This document shows positions 45,626 through 56,362 of a DNA stretch of 64,000 nt, in pieces (positions within the stretch are counted from its first letter, which is position 1; each line of letters starts with the position of its first letter). This DNA is from Apodospora peruviana. Taxonomy: Eukaryota; Ascomycota; Sordariomycetes; Sordariales; Lasiosphaeriaceae. Under the pieces are notes generated by a model. That model made no database searches and was not told the DNA's origin. It was given only the letters and a program-made list of their open reading frames with translations. The translations under genes and the position numbers were made by a program. The stretch is from contig JAUEDM010000004.1 of assembly GCA_033439685.1 (NCBI GenBank), positions 1,054,001 through 1,118,000 of the forward strand. Direction: 5' to 3'.

Positions 45626-46542
45626 GTTTCTCTGCCTTTGTAGCAGTATTTCGGGGGTCAGGATTCGGCGTTGAGATGATAGAAAGTCGGCCACTCGTTT
45701 CTTTTCGTTCTTGCCTGCATTTGCATACTATACAGAGTTGATAATTGGTGCGTGTACTCTGGACAAGACACGAAGTCTTGAATAATGGGATCTCATAGGA
45801 ATATAAGAACGGGTCTCTCTATGATGAGCCAGTTTAATATAATCTGTTTTTGGAAAAGCCACCTAAGCTGCCCGATGTCTTGAATCGGACAAAAATCTAC
45901 CCCGTGACTCCGTGAGTTGTTCGTTGACCTAAACCCGAGCCATCCGTGAATACCTTAGGTACCTGTTTACCTTACAGAGGGCCACAAGAGCATGTACGGA
46001 TCATAGATACATCCGACCATACCTTATTCCATACCTACACAGTCGCTACAATGAATCATGACAGGTTTTTTATCCTCATCCAGTCCATCCTACACTAAAA
46101 TAGCTAGCGTGGCTATGTACCTGTTAAGCATATTTTTCACGCGAGCGGCTTTGGCTTCGGTGTGCGTGGTGTTGTAAGGCAAGAGAGCACGCCGGTGCTG
46201 CCGGCTACGGAGCTGGTGAACAATCGCTGACGGCGGAACCCCACCTTCCACGCGAAACGCAAGCCACAGCACTCATTTATTTCCCCTCTCGCCACGCGAC
46301 GCCACTGTTTGCGTGGCGCTGCGTTGCTGGGGGTTCCTTCCAACTGCAGTTGCACTGTTTGTATATTCTATGAACCGAGCGTGAACCATGAAGCTGAAGG
46401 AGAGGTCGACGACGGCGGAAGTTCCTGCACCAGACCGATACATACACACAATTCCGGTCGTACAACCTGTACAGACACCTGGAAGAACAAGCTCGCGTCC
46501 CACCCCTACGGTATCCGATTTCTAGACAAACCGTTAGGCGCG
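45626..46542. other. Intergenic region
   Basis: Svf1 3' flank and upstream region of the H4-variant gene. The frame of the H4 variant stays open upstream to 46309, but the added sequence has no histone features. Nothing else seen. Confidence 0.35.
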
Positions 46543-47531
46543 ATGCCGTCGAGCACCATCCCGCAGCGGGGCGGGCCCGGTGCCCTCAAGTCCGTACTCA
46601 AATCCAACCGTCAGGCCATCGGCGGCAAGTCCGTTCTGAGCGGCATGAGCATGGGTGGAAAAGGAGCAGCGAAGCGCCACCGGTAAATCTAATTCATTGG
46701 ATTGCGGTTTCGTTGTGGAATTTCCAGGGCGTTCATTTCGTCGCATCGCACGCCCATGGAAATCGCAACTACTCACCCACCACATCTCATCATTTCACCT
46801 TACGCAGCAGGCGTTTCGTTCCAAAAAAAATTTGATGATGATATGCTTTGATGGCTAACCAGTTTGAGTTTATGTTTCACAGAAAGATCGTGAAGGATTG
46901 TATCCGGGGAATAAGTAAGCTTATCTCACGTTGCATTCACCTACCTACCCTGAGTGACCCGTTGTTTTGGGTTTAAGGGGGATACCACGATGCTAACCAT
47001 CAAACCTTTTGCCAACCTTTCCAGCTAAACCTGCCATTAGGTAAGCTTATTTCCTCTTTTTACTTCCCCCCACTGTGAGATATTCTCGTCTTGAATTTGG
47101 CTAACAAATTTGGTTTCCTGTTGTAGACGACTTGCTCGTCGCGGCGGCGTGAAACGTATCTCGGCAAATATCTATGACGAAGCTCGAGGTGTCATGAAGG
47201 ATCACCTGACCCTTGTAGGTCTCCTTCTGGTGTCGCTGTTTGCGGGAGGACTTGTGTGTTCTGAAATCGAAGCTTACCTATGCTCTAGATCATCCGGGAC
47301 TGTGTTACATACGTCGAACATCGTAATGCAAAGACTGTCACAGTTAACGACGTAAGTTCTAGAACCTCTATCTACTGCCATGGGTCTGTTTATATGGATG
47401 CTGACATGAATTACCAGGTGATCTTTGCCCTGAGACGGATCGGAAGACCCATCTACGGCTTTGACCCGGACACCTTTGTTGCGGCGAGAAAGAAGCAAAC
47501 GGATGGTGCCGGTCAGGCGCTGGATGACTGA
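46543..47531 (+). CDS. hH4v: Divergent histone H4 variant
   Basis: Six exons, 46543-46682, 46883-46914, 47025-47040, 47127-47214, 47289-47351 and 47418-47531, encode 150 residues; canonical H4 has about 103. The histone fold is unmistakable: [43 protein letters not shown] and Y-G-F. The N-terminal tail is different: instead of the G-K-G-G-K-G-L-G-K repeats there are 40 residues starting M-P-S-S-T-I-P-Q-R with only a short G-G-K-G-A-A-K before the R-H-R. About 23 residues extend past the normal end at Y-G-F. Neurospora crassa has a gene of this kind, named hH4v. The gene has five introns; one exon is 16 bp and another 32 bp. Incorporation into nucleosomes and role are unknown. Confidence 0.9.
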
Positions 47532-48899
47532 ACCTGAGACTCTCCTTCGGCTTTCTTTTCTCTCTTGCCGTTCCTCTTATATCGGATTTCTATCTGCTCG
47601 GAGTATTGAAGGCTGCTCTTCATCCTTCGGCACCTACCACTTAACTATTTGGTCTTTCCCTTGAGGTCAGTCAAGTGGTGCCTGACTTGAGGAGGGAGGC
47701 GCAAGTACGATTACCGACTGGCTGGCGTGCGAACTTTCTACGAGGATTTGTGTGTGTATTCGAATATGATACCATGGTCGTCGCCGTTTCTTTCTATTAT
47801 TCTTTTCTGTCAACGGAATTCTTTATTCGGGTCGGCATGTTGAACCGGCAGCGAGGACTGAAATCTCGATAACAGAATTTGGGGTTTCGGTTCAAGCTCT
47901 CTCTCTTTCTGTGTCTCTCGGCTTGGGCGTTTTATGAATATGGTGTTCCACTGGACTCTGATCTATTCTGGTACACGCACATACGGGTAATGGGTGGTTG
48001 ATTTGGTCTGATTTAATATGGCAGTGGCGTTTGTACTTTACTTCAGTTGACTTTCAGGAGTTCGAAAATATAGTGGACTTTACCGGGTCGTTTATAGTCA
48101 CGATGGAGATTTGCCTGCGCTGCTGGGTGTGGTCAGACTGGTGGTACAAATGAGCCGTGTTCAAAGTGAGCGGCAGACTGTATTCGAGTTGATGCTGTTC
48201 GTACTCAAGACGCCTCGGAGGGGACTAAGTGGTGATGTAGAAGTGCCAAAAGACAAATCCATTTGGAATCTCCAATTAGGAGAGAAACTTGAACCTTGTT
48301 GCGATCCACCCCGGTTGAGGTTACCTACAACTCTCCAGACGATTTTTTTCGATATACGAGCTACTGGAGCCCCAAAATCTGACCTTACTAGGTATGATGC
48401 TATGTTGATATTAGCCGTCGGGATGGCAGTTGAACTAGGCATGTTAAGGATTATATGACTTAAACGTCCTTATCGGGACCACTCCTGAAGATCTACGGAT
48501 AAGCGTTTATAATCTCTCCTTACGGTAATAAATAAACTCGAAGATCTTACTAGCGGATCGTGTGGACGAGTCCACCCAATCCCCGTTCCGTAATAGCCTA
48601 GTATTAATTTTTCTAACATGATTCACGAATAAGTCGTAGACATGTCATGTGCTTCCACAAAACCGAGCTTGGCTGAAGTTAAATGGTAAGCTAATGGGGA
48701 AATGCCGAGGATTGGCATATAGGGCACTCCGTCTTCGCTCAACTGGAACTTCTTTTCCTCCAGTTTTTCTCGAGTACAAACAATTCTCTTAATGTCCAAA
48801 TCTTTGGGTTCTTCATATCACAGTGTTGGTCCTTCAGTTTCAGGTTATTCCTCTTATAACACCATAAGGAAGCAGCACCTCATTGCTCCTCATTCCAAG
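47532..48899. other. Intergenic region, AT-rich
   Basis: 3' flank of the H4-variant gene and upstream region of the metallophosphoesterase. Visibly more AT-rich than its surroundings from about 47.9 to 48.8 kb. No gene seen. Confidence 0.35.
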
Positions 48900-49712
48900 A
48901 TGGCCGACATCAAAACCCGCTTCCTCGTCATATCGGATACTCACGCCGATGAGTTTTCCCACCCGCAGCAACTACCGCCAGTCGACGTGGCCATACATTG
49001 TGGAGACCTCACCGAGGAGTCGAAAATCGGGGAATTCCGTACGACACTCGACATGTTGAGGAGTATCAACGCACCCCTGAAACTTGTTATCGCCGGCAAC
49101 CACGACTTCACAATGGACGTACCGCTGTTCAAGCCCAAGGTCGCCGAATCGAACCGCCTGGGCGTTGAGATAGAACCAGCCATGCTCAAAAAGGAGTACG
49201 GTGATTATGGTGAGGCACGGCGACTCTTTGAAGAAGCTGTATGTGATGGAATCGTCCTCCTCGGCGAGGGCGTCCACGTCTTTGACCTCCAGAACGGCGC
49301 GCGGCTAACCGTCTACGCCAGCCCATTTACGCCATCAATAATTGGGGTTGATGGAGGTGGTGCTTTTCAGTTCAAACGAGATGATGGCCACGACTTCACT
49401 ATGATAGGCAATATCAACGTCGCCATCACTCACAGTCCACCCAGGGGCGTTCTCGACATGGCCGATTCGACACAGCGCGGAGGTTGCGACAGTTTGTTTG
49501 CTGCTGTGGCTGCTGCTCGACCGCGCATGCACTGCTTCGGTCATATTCACGAAGGCTGGAGCGCGAAGTTGGCTACTTGGCGTCCTGAGAGTCAGACACC
49601 GCCCTCACAATTCACAACCATTGACAACGGTCAGTCTGTCATCATCGAGACGCTATCCGCCCTCCACCCAAAGAAATTCGACACCCCTGAGATGGCCTTC
49701 GAGAAAATATAG
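48900..49712 (+). CDS. Metallophosphoesterase, probably truncated by an in-frame TAG
   Basis: Single exon of 270 residues from ATG 48900 (C-A-A-G-ATG-G context, protein M-A-D-I-K-T); the open frame reaches 48792, but the first 36 residues lack family features. Metal-binding motifs of calcineurin-like phosphoesterases are present in order: I-S-D-T-H-A-D, H-C-G-D-L-T, A-G-N-H-D, an active-site H in I-T-H-S-P-P and C-F-G-H-I-H-E. This is the MPPED/UPF0046-like subfamily frequent in fungi; the substrate is unknown. The frame ends at TAG 49710-49712, yet the same frame stays open for another 59 codons (49713-49892). That stretch has blocks C-S-G-D-E-N-P-L-K-A, Q-T-L-F-I-N-A and P-W-V-I-D-I-E-L-P-R, which I recall as the normal C-terminus of this family. 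A nonsense mutation, a recoded stop or a sequence error could explain it. Confidence 0.88.
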   Translation: MADIKTRFLVISDTHADEFSHPQQLPPVDVAIHCGDLTEESKIGEFRTTLDMLRSINAPLKLVIAGNHDFTMDVPLFKPKVAESNRLGVEIEPAMLKKEYGDYGEARRLFEEAVCDGIVLLGEGVHVFDLQNGARLTVYASPFTPSIIGVDGGGAFQFKRDDGHDFTMIGNINVAITHSPPRGVLDMADSTQRGGCDSLFAAVAAARPRMHCFGHIHEGWSAKLATWRPESQTPPSQFTTIDNGQSVIIETLSALHPKKFDTPEMAFEKI

Positions 49713-49892
49713 ATGCTGAAGCGCTACCTCACCGACGGTTGCTGCCGGACCAGTTTTTGTTCTGGGGACGAGAACCCCCTAAAGGCCGGCATGCAGACGC
49801 TGTTTATCAACGCTGTCAGGCAGAGCCTCGAGGAAAATGGATCGCAACTGCCGTGGGTGATTGACATTGAGCTGCCCAGGACGACGGTATGA
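49713..49892 (+). pseudogene. Separated C-terminal tail of the metallophosphoesterase
   Basis: Sixty codons in the frame of the preceding gene, directly after its TAG, ending in TGA 49890-49892. The residues look conserved and the composition is coding-like. The nearest possible intron that would remove the TAG (donor at 49630, acceptor ATATAG at 49712) would change the frame, so splicing does not rescue it. Confidence 0.6.
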
Positions 49893-50703
49893 TCATTACG
49901 TATCCTTGAGGAATACACGAAAGAGCAAGTCGAGGGGTATGATGAATACGAGGCGATCCCCCTTTTCATTTGGCACCTACCGCCGGCATGTTTTATGAAG
50001 AAGGGACGTTGAAAGTGTCTTATACGCTAATAGTGTTCTTTTCTTTTTATTAATATTCCCCAACTGAACTGTTTTACTATCAAATCATTCATCCAGCCTT
50101 CCCAAAACAGATGTGTCAGAGTAAGTCTCAACATCTGTCTCATTTGTTAAAAGCCCTGCAATATCTTACTACTAGAACATCGGTAAGGAGGTCCAATATC
50201 TCATCCCTTGTTTATTCTTTTCGATGCCCTGCAACGAACTTCACTCCCAGTAGGTAAGTGTAGTAGGGGCGAGAATCTGGTGCTTTACATTCGTAACGTT
50301 CTCAAAGTATTGAATTCTCTCCCCCATGTGGTATCATAAGTAGGGAAGTAGGTAGGCTGTATGTAGATAACGAAAGTCTAAGTGGGTATCTCTGAAGAAC
50401 AAGGAAAACCTGAAGAGAAAAGAATGTGTTCCAATCCGCCGTCACAAATCCCCCATCCATAACCAAGAACGAAAACCCCCTTCAGAAAAAAGTCCTTTGC
50501 CACCCATGCCCCAAGTCCAGTTCCAGCGTTCCGATATCGTGAAGCAATGCTCTTTATCGGTGACTCAATCCAACTACCGTAAATATAATAACCCAACAGA
50601 TTCCAAACGCCACCATCTCAAGGACGAAAACCGGTCATTACCCAACGAAAAGGCCCCGATATCCAAAATTGACAGAAAGAAGGATAGTGACAGCCCCCCA
50701 AAA
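49893..50703. other. Intergenic region between convergent genes
   Basis: 3' flanks of the metallophosphoesterase and the GNAT-like gene. AT-rich; no gene seen. Confidence 0.35.
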
Positions 50704-52047
50704 TCACCTCCTCTTCTTATCGGCAGTCTCACTCAAAACCTTCTCCAACGCCCTCGCAGCCTTCATCTCCAGCTTCCTCCAAGGCCCATTGAAAAACTCA
50801 GGCAGCACCATCACGCTATTAGCATGCTCCTTCGCAAACCCGACATCCGCATCCCTACCACATCGCTCTTTCGTGATCCTCACCGCCTCCTGCAGCATAT
50901 CCCCTCCAACCCCCTTATGCCTATACTTCAACTTGGTGGTCCAAGCACGGATGACCCCCTTGCCACCCTTCAGACTACCACCTCGATTTTTCCTCTTTGC
51001 GCCGCCAGCCGGTGATCCCGCAGGCGGCTCGAGCCTGAGCACCAGCGCGCCGATCAACTCCTGGCCGAAACGGGTGCCGATCACCACGTCCTCCTCGCCC
51101 GTGTCCTCGGACACCAGCCAGGCCCACTTCAGGTGCTCGGCCACCTCGATATAGCGTGAAGCAAAGTAGCGGATGGCGAGCAGGTAGCTCATGACGGCGC
51201 CGCTGCCTAGCGTCAGGGTGGTGCCGAGGTCCTGGTGCCGCCGCACCCAGGCGTACTGGTAGACGCCGGCGAGGAGGGCGAGCAGGGCGCTCAGCAAAAG
51301 CGGGTGGAAGACGAGGTTGAGCGCGGTCTGCTGGCGCTGCTGAGCGACGCTGTCGGCCACAAGCTTAAGGGCATCGACCTTGTCATCGTGCTTGATCAGA
51401 ACGTCGAGGGAGAGCGGCGGGATGTCGTCGAGTGCGGTCAGGGGCGCGGTGGCTGCCAGAGGGGACGGGGAGGAGAGCGGCGGGAGGCCCGTTTGGGAGG
51501 TGTGCTGCGGCTCGAGGTATGGCGTCGAGACGTTGGACGACATGGCGGAGTGGGGGAGAACGAGGTTTGCGCGCAGAAAGGTGAAGAATGCTGTGGTTGC
51601 CAGGTAGTGATGTTAGATTCGACTGTTTAAGGGGTGTGGGGTTGTGGTGTAAGTGGGTTTTCTCGGGCTCCGGCTCTCCAAGTAAAATTCCACAAAGCTG
51701 CTGATGGAGGAACTGAACCGACTCTAAAAAACGAAGAGAACGAAATGCATATTCCGGTCCACAGAAAGAAGAAAAAATCATGAGTCTTCTCGCCACGGGA
51801 AGATAGGTAGCCAAGATTTTCAAGACCCTCCAGCCAAGAGCCGTCGACAGAAAGGATTACCGGTAAGGGAGCTTAAAACACTCTTATCCCCACAAAAACC
51901 GAGACAGATGATTGAAAAAAAAAGGGAAAAAGAACCAGACTTACCAGTACTTGTCTTCAACCCGGGAACAGCATTAATCCTGTCAACAATGGTGTTTGGG
52001 TGACAGGCGCTCAAATCGAGCTCGGTGACGGTGACGGTGGAAGCCAT
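50704..52047 (-). CDS. Two-TM protein with GNAT-like acetyltransferase domain
   Basis: The sure part is a 279-residue frame from ATG 51543 to 50704. I favour an upstream exon 52047-51945 (M-A-S-T-V-T-V-T-E-L-D-L) joined by a 354-bp phase-1 intron (GTAAGT donor, CACAG acceptor) to 51590, giving 329 residues; the junction is in frame and the stretch between 51590 and 51543 has no stop. The protein has two membrane segments (L-N-L-V-F-H-P-L-L-L-S-A-L-L-A-L-L and L-T-L-G-S-G-A-V-M-S-Y-L-L-A-I), then a cytosolic-type domain with the acetyl-CoA loop K-Y-R-H-K-G-V-G-G-D-M-L-Q and a helix E-A-V-R-I. This layout recalls NAT8-type membrane acetyltransferases. Substrate is unknown. A stretch of G, K and R inserted in the domain (residues about 230-245 of the long form) is low complexity. 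Confidence 0.72.
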
Positions 52048-54736
52048 GTGGTGCGAGCCGTCCATGTCATTGGAGCGTTGACGGATGCCGCTGGGCTTCA
52101 GGTGCGGAGCCGGCAATGGTAGCCCTGGACGCCGGCACCGCACGGAAGCGGTTCGCCTGGAAATAAATGATTAGGAGATTTCCCCAAAATAAATAAACAC
52201 CCGTTCACTCGGGTTTCTTTCTTGTCTTTTAATCAAAGCTTTGCAATATCTCTTGGGCTGAGTTTTGACGAGGCGGATATTGCTGGATATTGCTGGATAT
52301 ATGAATGATGATAGCCAGGTCGGGGCCGGAGGGGTGGGGGAAGGTGTGGTATCTGGAATACCAAAAAGAAACCCCCAGTAAAAAACTTACATTGTTATCA
52401 GAAAGTCGAAGGAACAGATCCCGGGAGGAAGAAACCGCCGGGCGCCAGCATACAAGCACTCGAAGATATGCTTTGTTCGCGTGGATGGGGATAAGGGGTG
52501 TAAAACGCTTTGCTTTGTGACAACTAGCTCTGCTTCTTCGAGGAGGCTTTTCATAAGCAAACCTCTGTTTTATTCCACGAGCTGCCCGGGGCACATGGAC
52601 ATGGAATCCAGGTCTCTTTATTCCAAAAGGCTGCATCCCGCTCAGACAGAGATCTCCACGACCCCGGGAGCTCCTGGTCAGAGGCTGGTATGGGCTGGGG
52701 CTGGCCAACAACGGCCCATCGCCAGAGCCAAGGAGAGTCAGAGCCGGGGCCCCATATCGTTGTTCCACGGAAACGCTACGGAGCATGTTTGATAACGCGA
52801 TAAGACGGAAGGCTCAGGCCAATGGTGAGAGGATCAGGGGGCGCGAGTCCTTTGTCCTTCTGCAAGGCATCTGCCAACCACAGGTCATGCCCGCTTCACC
52901 GTCTCAATATCCACGCAGCTACGCCGACTGGAAGCATAGAAAAACATATAACGAATCCGCCGGATTAGGTCGCACAGCAAGAGTGATGATGTGAGCCGAC
53001 AAAGCAAACCTGCCCGGTGATGGGTTGAGTGTGTGTGGGCCCAGAATGTGTAGGACAGACCATGCCTGGCTCTAGCTCGTCTCGAGATGGGCAGAATATA
53101 GTGGTAGCTGCACCTCAACCGGCGAATGGGCAACTTTTACCTGTCGGTGGGCTCACATGTCGTTTCGAACATCCTGCAGCCAGACCCGGAAGAGGTTGTA
53201 GAGCAGATCATAGGTGGGCTTAGGGTGCGGTATGGCGTGCCCGCCGGCGATCTGAGATCCTACAGCCAAGATCTTATGGCGGGCGACCCTTTAAGTGGCG
53301 GCCCAGCAAGGAATCCAACCACGAGGCAAAAGGAGAGGCGCTGGACGAGGGGTCGACGATCAATTCGAAACGCCAGAGGCAAAAATACATGGATGGGATG
53401 GGATCTGTAGAATGGAATCACCTCAGTCGCGGCCGGGCAAAGAAACCCTCAAGAAGAAACAATCGAGATGGCACGACCGAAGATAGTTCCCGATAAAACG
53501 TCCGAAGCGGGGAGTTTTTCTTCAGGTAACATTCGGGTTGGCTGTCAAGGTGGGCTGTTTGGGGCATGGAGATGAACCCCCCACCACTGTTTGAGAATAT
53601 GCTGCCGTCAGACTTCTTCGGTTCATCAGTGCCCTGTTGAGTATTCTGTGCGTTGGAGTGCCAGTGGCCCCCTCCACCAAAACGCCCCCCAGAAGCCCCG
53701 CCATCACGATGAAAAGCTTAAACCTCAAACATGGGGTCCGCCTCCTGCATCGAGGCGCTCCATGGTCCAGAAACGTGAACTTTGCCAGATCGAGCTACTC
53801 GCGGAACCCCCCAAGAGGAGACCCCAGTTTCGCAATGGACGGTCGGTTCTTTCTTCTCCTTCTTGCTGACTTGATCAACTTCTCTTTACATCTTCACCAA
53901 GAATCACTTGGAAAGAACTGAAGAACCGTTGTTCTAAACACGTGCTTAGTTGTCTCTGATAAGGTCTGCATATTGAAAAAGTCTCGCCGTGCATTTCCAA
54001 CCTCCCGGGGCAGCCGGCGTCACATCGAGATAGGCGGTATTCGTATTGTGAGGTTGGGTTGGGTGAGTGAGTGAACGAACTGGCCTGCACTCCTCAGCGC
54101 ATCATCACACTTTGGGGGGCAGATAAAGAGATACCGATACACCATCACTTCTCTCGGTGACTGCGAACTTGTGTCCTGGTGACTGCGTAGGACTTCCTTG
54201 GCACCGGGATACCAAACTAAAGGTGAGAGTGGTGATAGGCTGGGAACCGGGCGGCAGGCAAACGACGGGATTGGTCTGAATAGTTGAAGATTGCGGTGTC
54301 CCAGATCCCACACATGCGCAACACTGGCTGGTGCAATCGGATGGTGCCAATCGGTTACTGAGGACATACAAACTTACATCAGCCCGTCCCGTCGTTCCTC
54401 TCCAAGTGGACCATGCCGATGGTCCGATACCGACGTCGCCGGGCAGGTGGTTGACGCGGCCGGATGTGAGAAGTTCGAGAGGAAGATCAACAAGGCCGGT
54501 CGTCTCCTGGAGGATTGGCAGTGGTTGGGTATACAAGGGCGTTTTGGGGGCTGGCACGGCTGGCCAACGGCTGCCGGGTTGGACTGAAATGCCACTATGC
54601 CAGCTGGCACATTGCCGAACGCCGGGCCGTCACAGCCAGATCAAGTTCAATTCGGAGTTGAAAGAGCGATCTGGAACTTGACAAAATCAAAACTCCACGA
54701 CAAAATGTCGTGATAACATCAAAAAGATGATTTCGA
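52048..54736. other. 2.7-kb intergenic region
   Basis: No gene that I can support. A short direct repeat of GGATATTGCT lies near 52275. The frames here are short, overlap on both strands and lack ATG starts with good context. Confidence 0.35.
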
Positions 54737-54808
54737 TGACCCTGACCCGATTTGAACGGATAACCTTTCGATCTGGAGTCGAACGCGCTACCGTTGCGCC
54801 ACAAGGCC
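54737..54808 (-). tRNA. tRNA-Trp (anticodon CCA)
   Basis: 72 nt on the minus strand fold as a tRNA: acceptor stem GGCCTTG with CAGGGTC (two G-T pairs, discriminator A at 54737), D arm around GGCGCAACGGTAGCGC, anticodon stem TTCGA/TCGAA closing the loop CTCCAGA (anticodon CCA), and T arm with GTTCAAATC. There is no intron. Cytosolic tRNA-Trp of fungi has this form. Confidence 0.93.
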
Positions 54809-56362
54809 TCAGATCTTGTTTAGGAGCAGAGTAATATCCAGAGAAGTTGTTGCTTCGTCCTCGGCTTCTTGCCAGTTCTCCAAGGGTTCCTCCACTCCTG
54901 AACTGGACTCATCCTTGGGCGATGTGGGTCGTAGGTACATGACAATGGGGTTTCCTGCAGGAGGCCACCAAAGAACAAGCGGAGTTACTTTTAACCTCAA
55001 ATGTCTTTGAACAATGAATGCACAGGCAGGTAATTGGGTGCTGTTGTGTAGAATGATGTTGAAGGCATTTCAGACGGGTGTTGCTGATTCGGACGAATAC
55101 TTCGTACAAAGGCGGAAAGGGCAGAACCCAATCGGCTTCAGGTTCCAATCGGTCAAAAATCAACGGACACTTGCTCGCCGACTTCCGAGGTGCCACAAAC
55201 GGAATCTTCGTGCTGGATGCGGAAGAATACAACCAAGAACTGACCAATTGAGAGATGATGGGGGCTGACTGGCACAAGGCAGATTTGTTGGGCTCTGCGC
55301 CCCCTTCGAGAAGCTGAAAACTCAACGACTGTCCGACAGTTGGTCTGGGGGATACTAACAATCAGTAACTGAATGAGAGGCAGGATACCAGATGGCAAGA
55401 TATGTACAGATGCGGGAAGGCTGGGCGAACCAAGGACTCGCTCATGGCGTGCCGAACAGGATTCTCGTGGCAAGGCTGCGTTGAATCCGGTGTGACGATA
55501 AGGCCCTGATCGGACGAAGTACCGATGCTGAGGAAAGTCCTGCATTCCAGGTCGGGTTCCGTGATATTGGTCCAATGTCTTTTTCGTTACTGACCTCGGG
55601 ACCCCGGTCGGTATCCTGATGTTGGGTAAAGAGAAGTGAAGTGCAGCTTCCATTCACTTAAGTGACCGCATTCTCATCGACTGCCAATTTTCATCTGCCG
55701 GCCCAGCAACTTCAGGGCATGGAAGAGCGGAGTGAAAAGTCTAAGGTAGGGAGATGGATCATACACTTGAAATGTTGAGATTGCTGAGACTACTCTCTTT
55801 GGCCGGTTTTCGACCATTTCCAAAGTTCTGTGTTCGGTTCTGCACCAGATCCAGCCGCCGGCGTCCCGGAGAGGCAGCCAATCGTCTCCAGATCTCCCAT
55901 CCGCGTCCGCCTTACGGGGCTTGCCGCCGCTGAATGGAAGTCCTACGACACGCCAGCCAAGCCCCCCAGCTCAAGTCCTAAACGATCCTGCCAACTCGCT
56001 CCGCCCCCCGGTTTCCTTGTGAGGAACTCGCAACCTCACGGATTGTTTGCTGGGTAGGACCTCGGTGACGTTCCCCCAGTCTTTCCAGAACCCCCACAGG
56101 CCTCACGGTCAACCATCCATCGCTTCAATCGCACGGCACTGTTATATCCAATAATCCAAACAAAAATTCAAAATGGGTGGCGGATGATTTCGCATTTTCC
56201 GGTTGGTTCTGCCTGCGATTACTTGTCTGTTGTTTTGTCCTTGGCGATTTCTTTGCCGCGCCCATTGTCATTGTCACCGGGGCATTTTGCAGCGTGGGTG
56301 CAAGTTGCGTTTCTTCCGTCCAGACCTAGAGTCCCGGGTCCCGACGTCGAATCGAATTCAAG
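54809..56362. other. Intergenic region
   Basis: Between the tRNA and the large C2H2 gene. Minus-strand frames between 54.81 and 55.65 kb have some coding-like stretches but lack ATG starts and consistent splicing (see rejected items). The part from 55.8 kb should hold the C2H2 gene promoter. Confidence 0.35.

Noticed and set aside
49630..49712. Intron that would remove the TAG of the metallophosphoesterase
   Set aside because: Donor GTCAGT and acceptor ATATAG exist, but joining them shifts the frame and would delete a conserved stretch.
53522..53728. Possible small secreted protein with a hydrophobic N-terminus
   Set aside because: The frame starts only with TTG; the first ATG would remove most of the signal-like segment.
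54809..55653. Minus-strand open stretches next to the tRNA, one ending in an acidic tail (E-N-W-Q-E-A-E-D-E-A)
   Set aside because: They lack an ATG with a good context, overlap in different frames and no consistent set of introns joins them.
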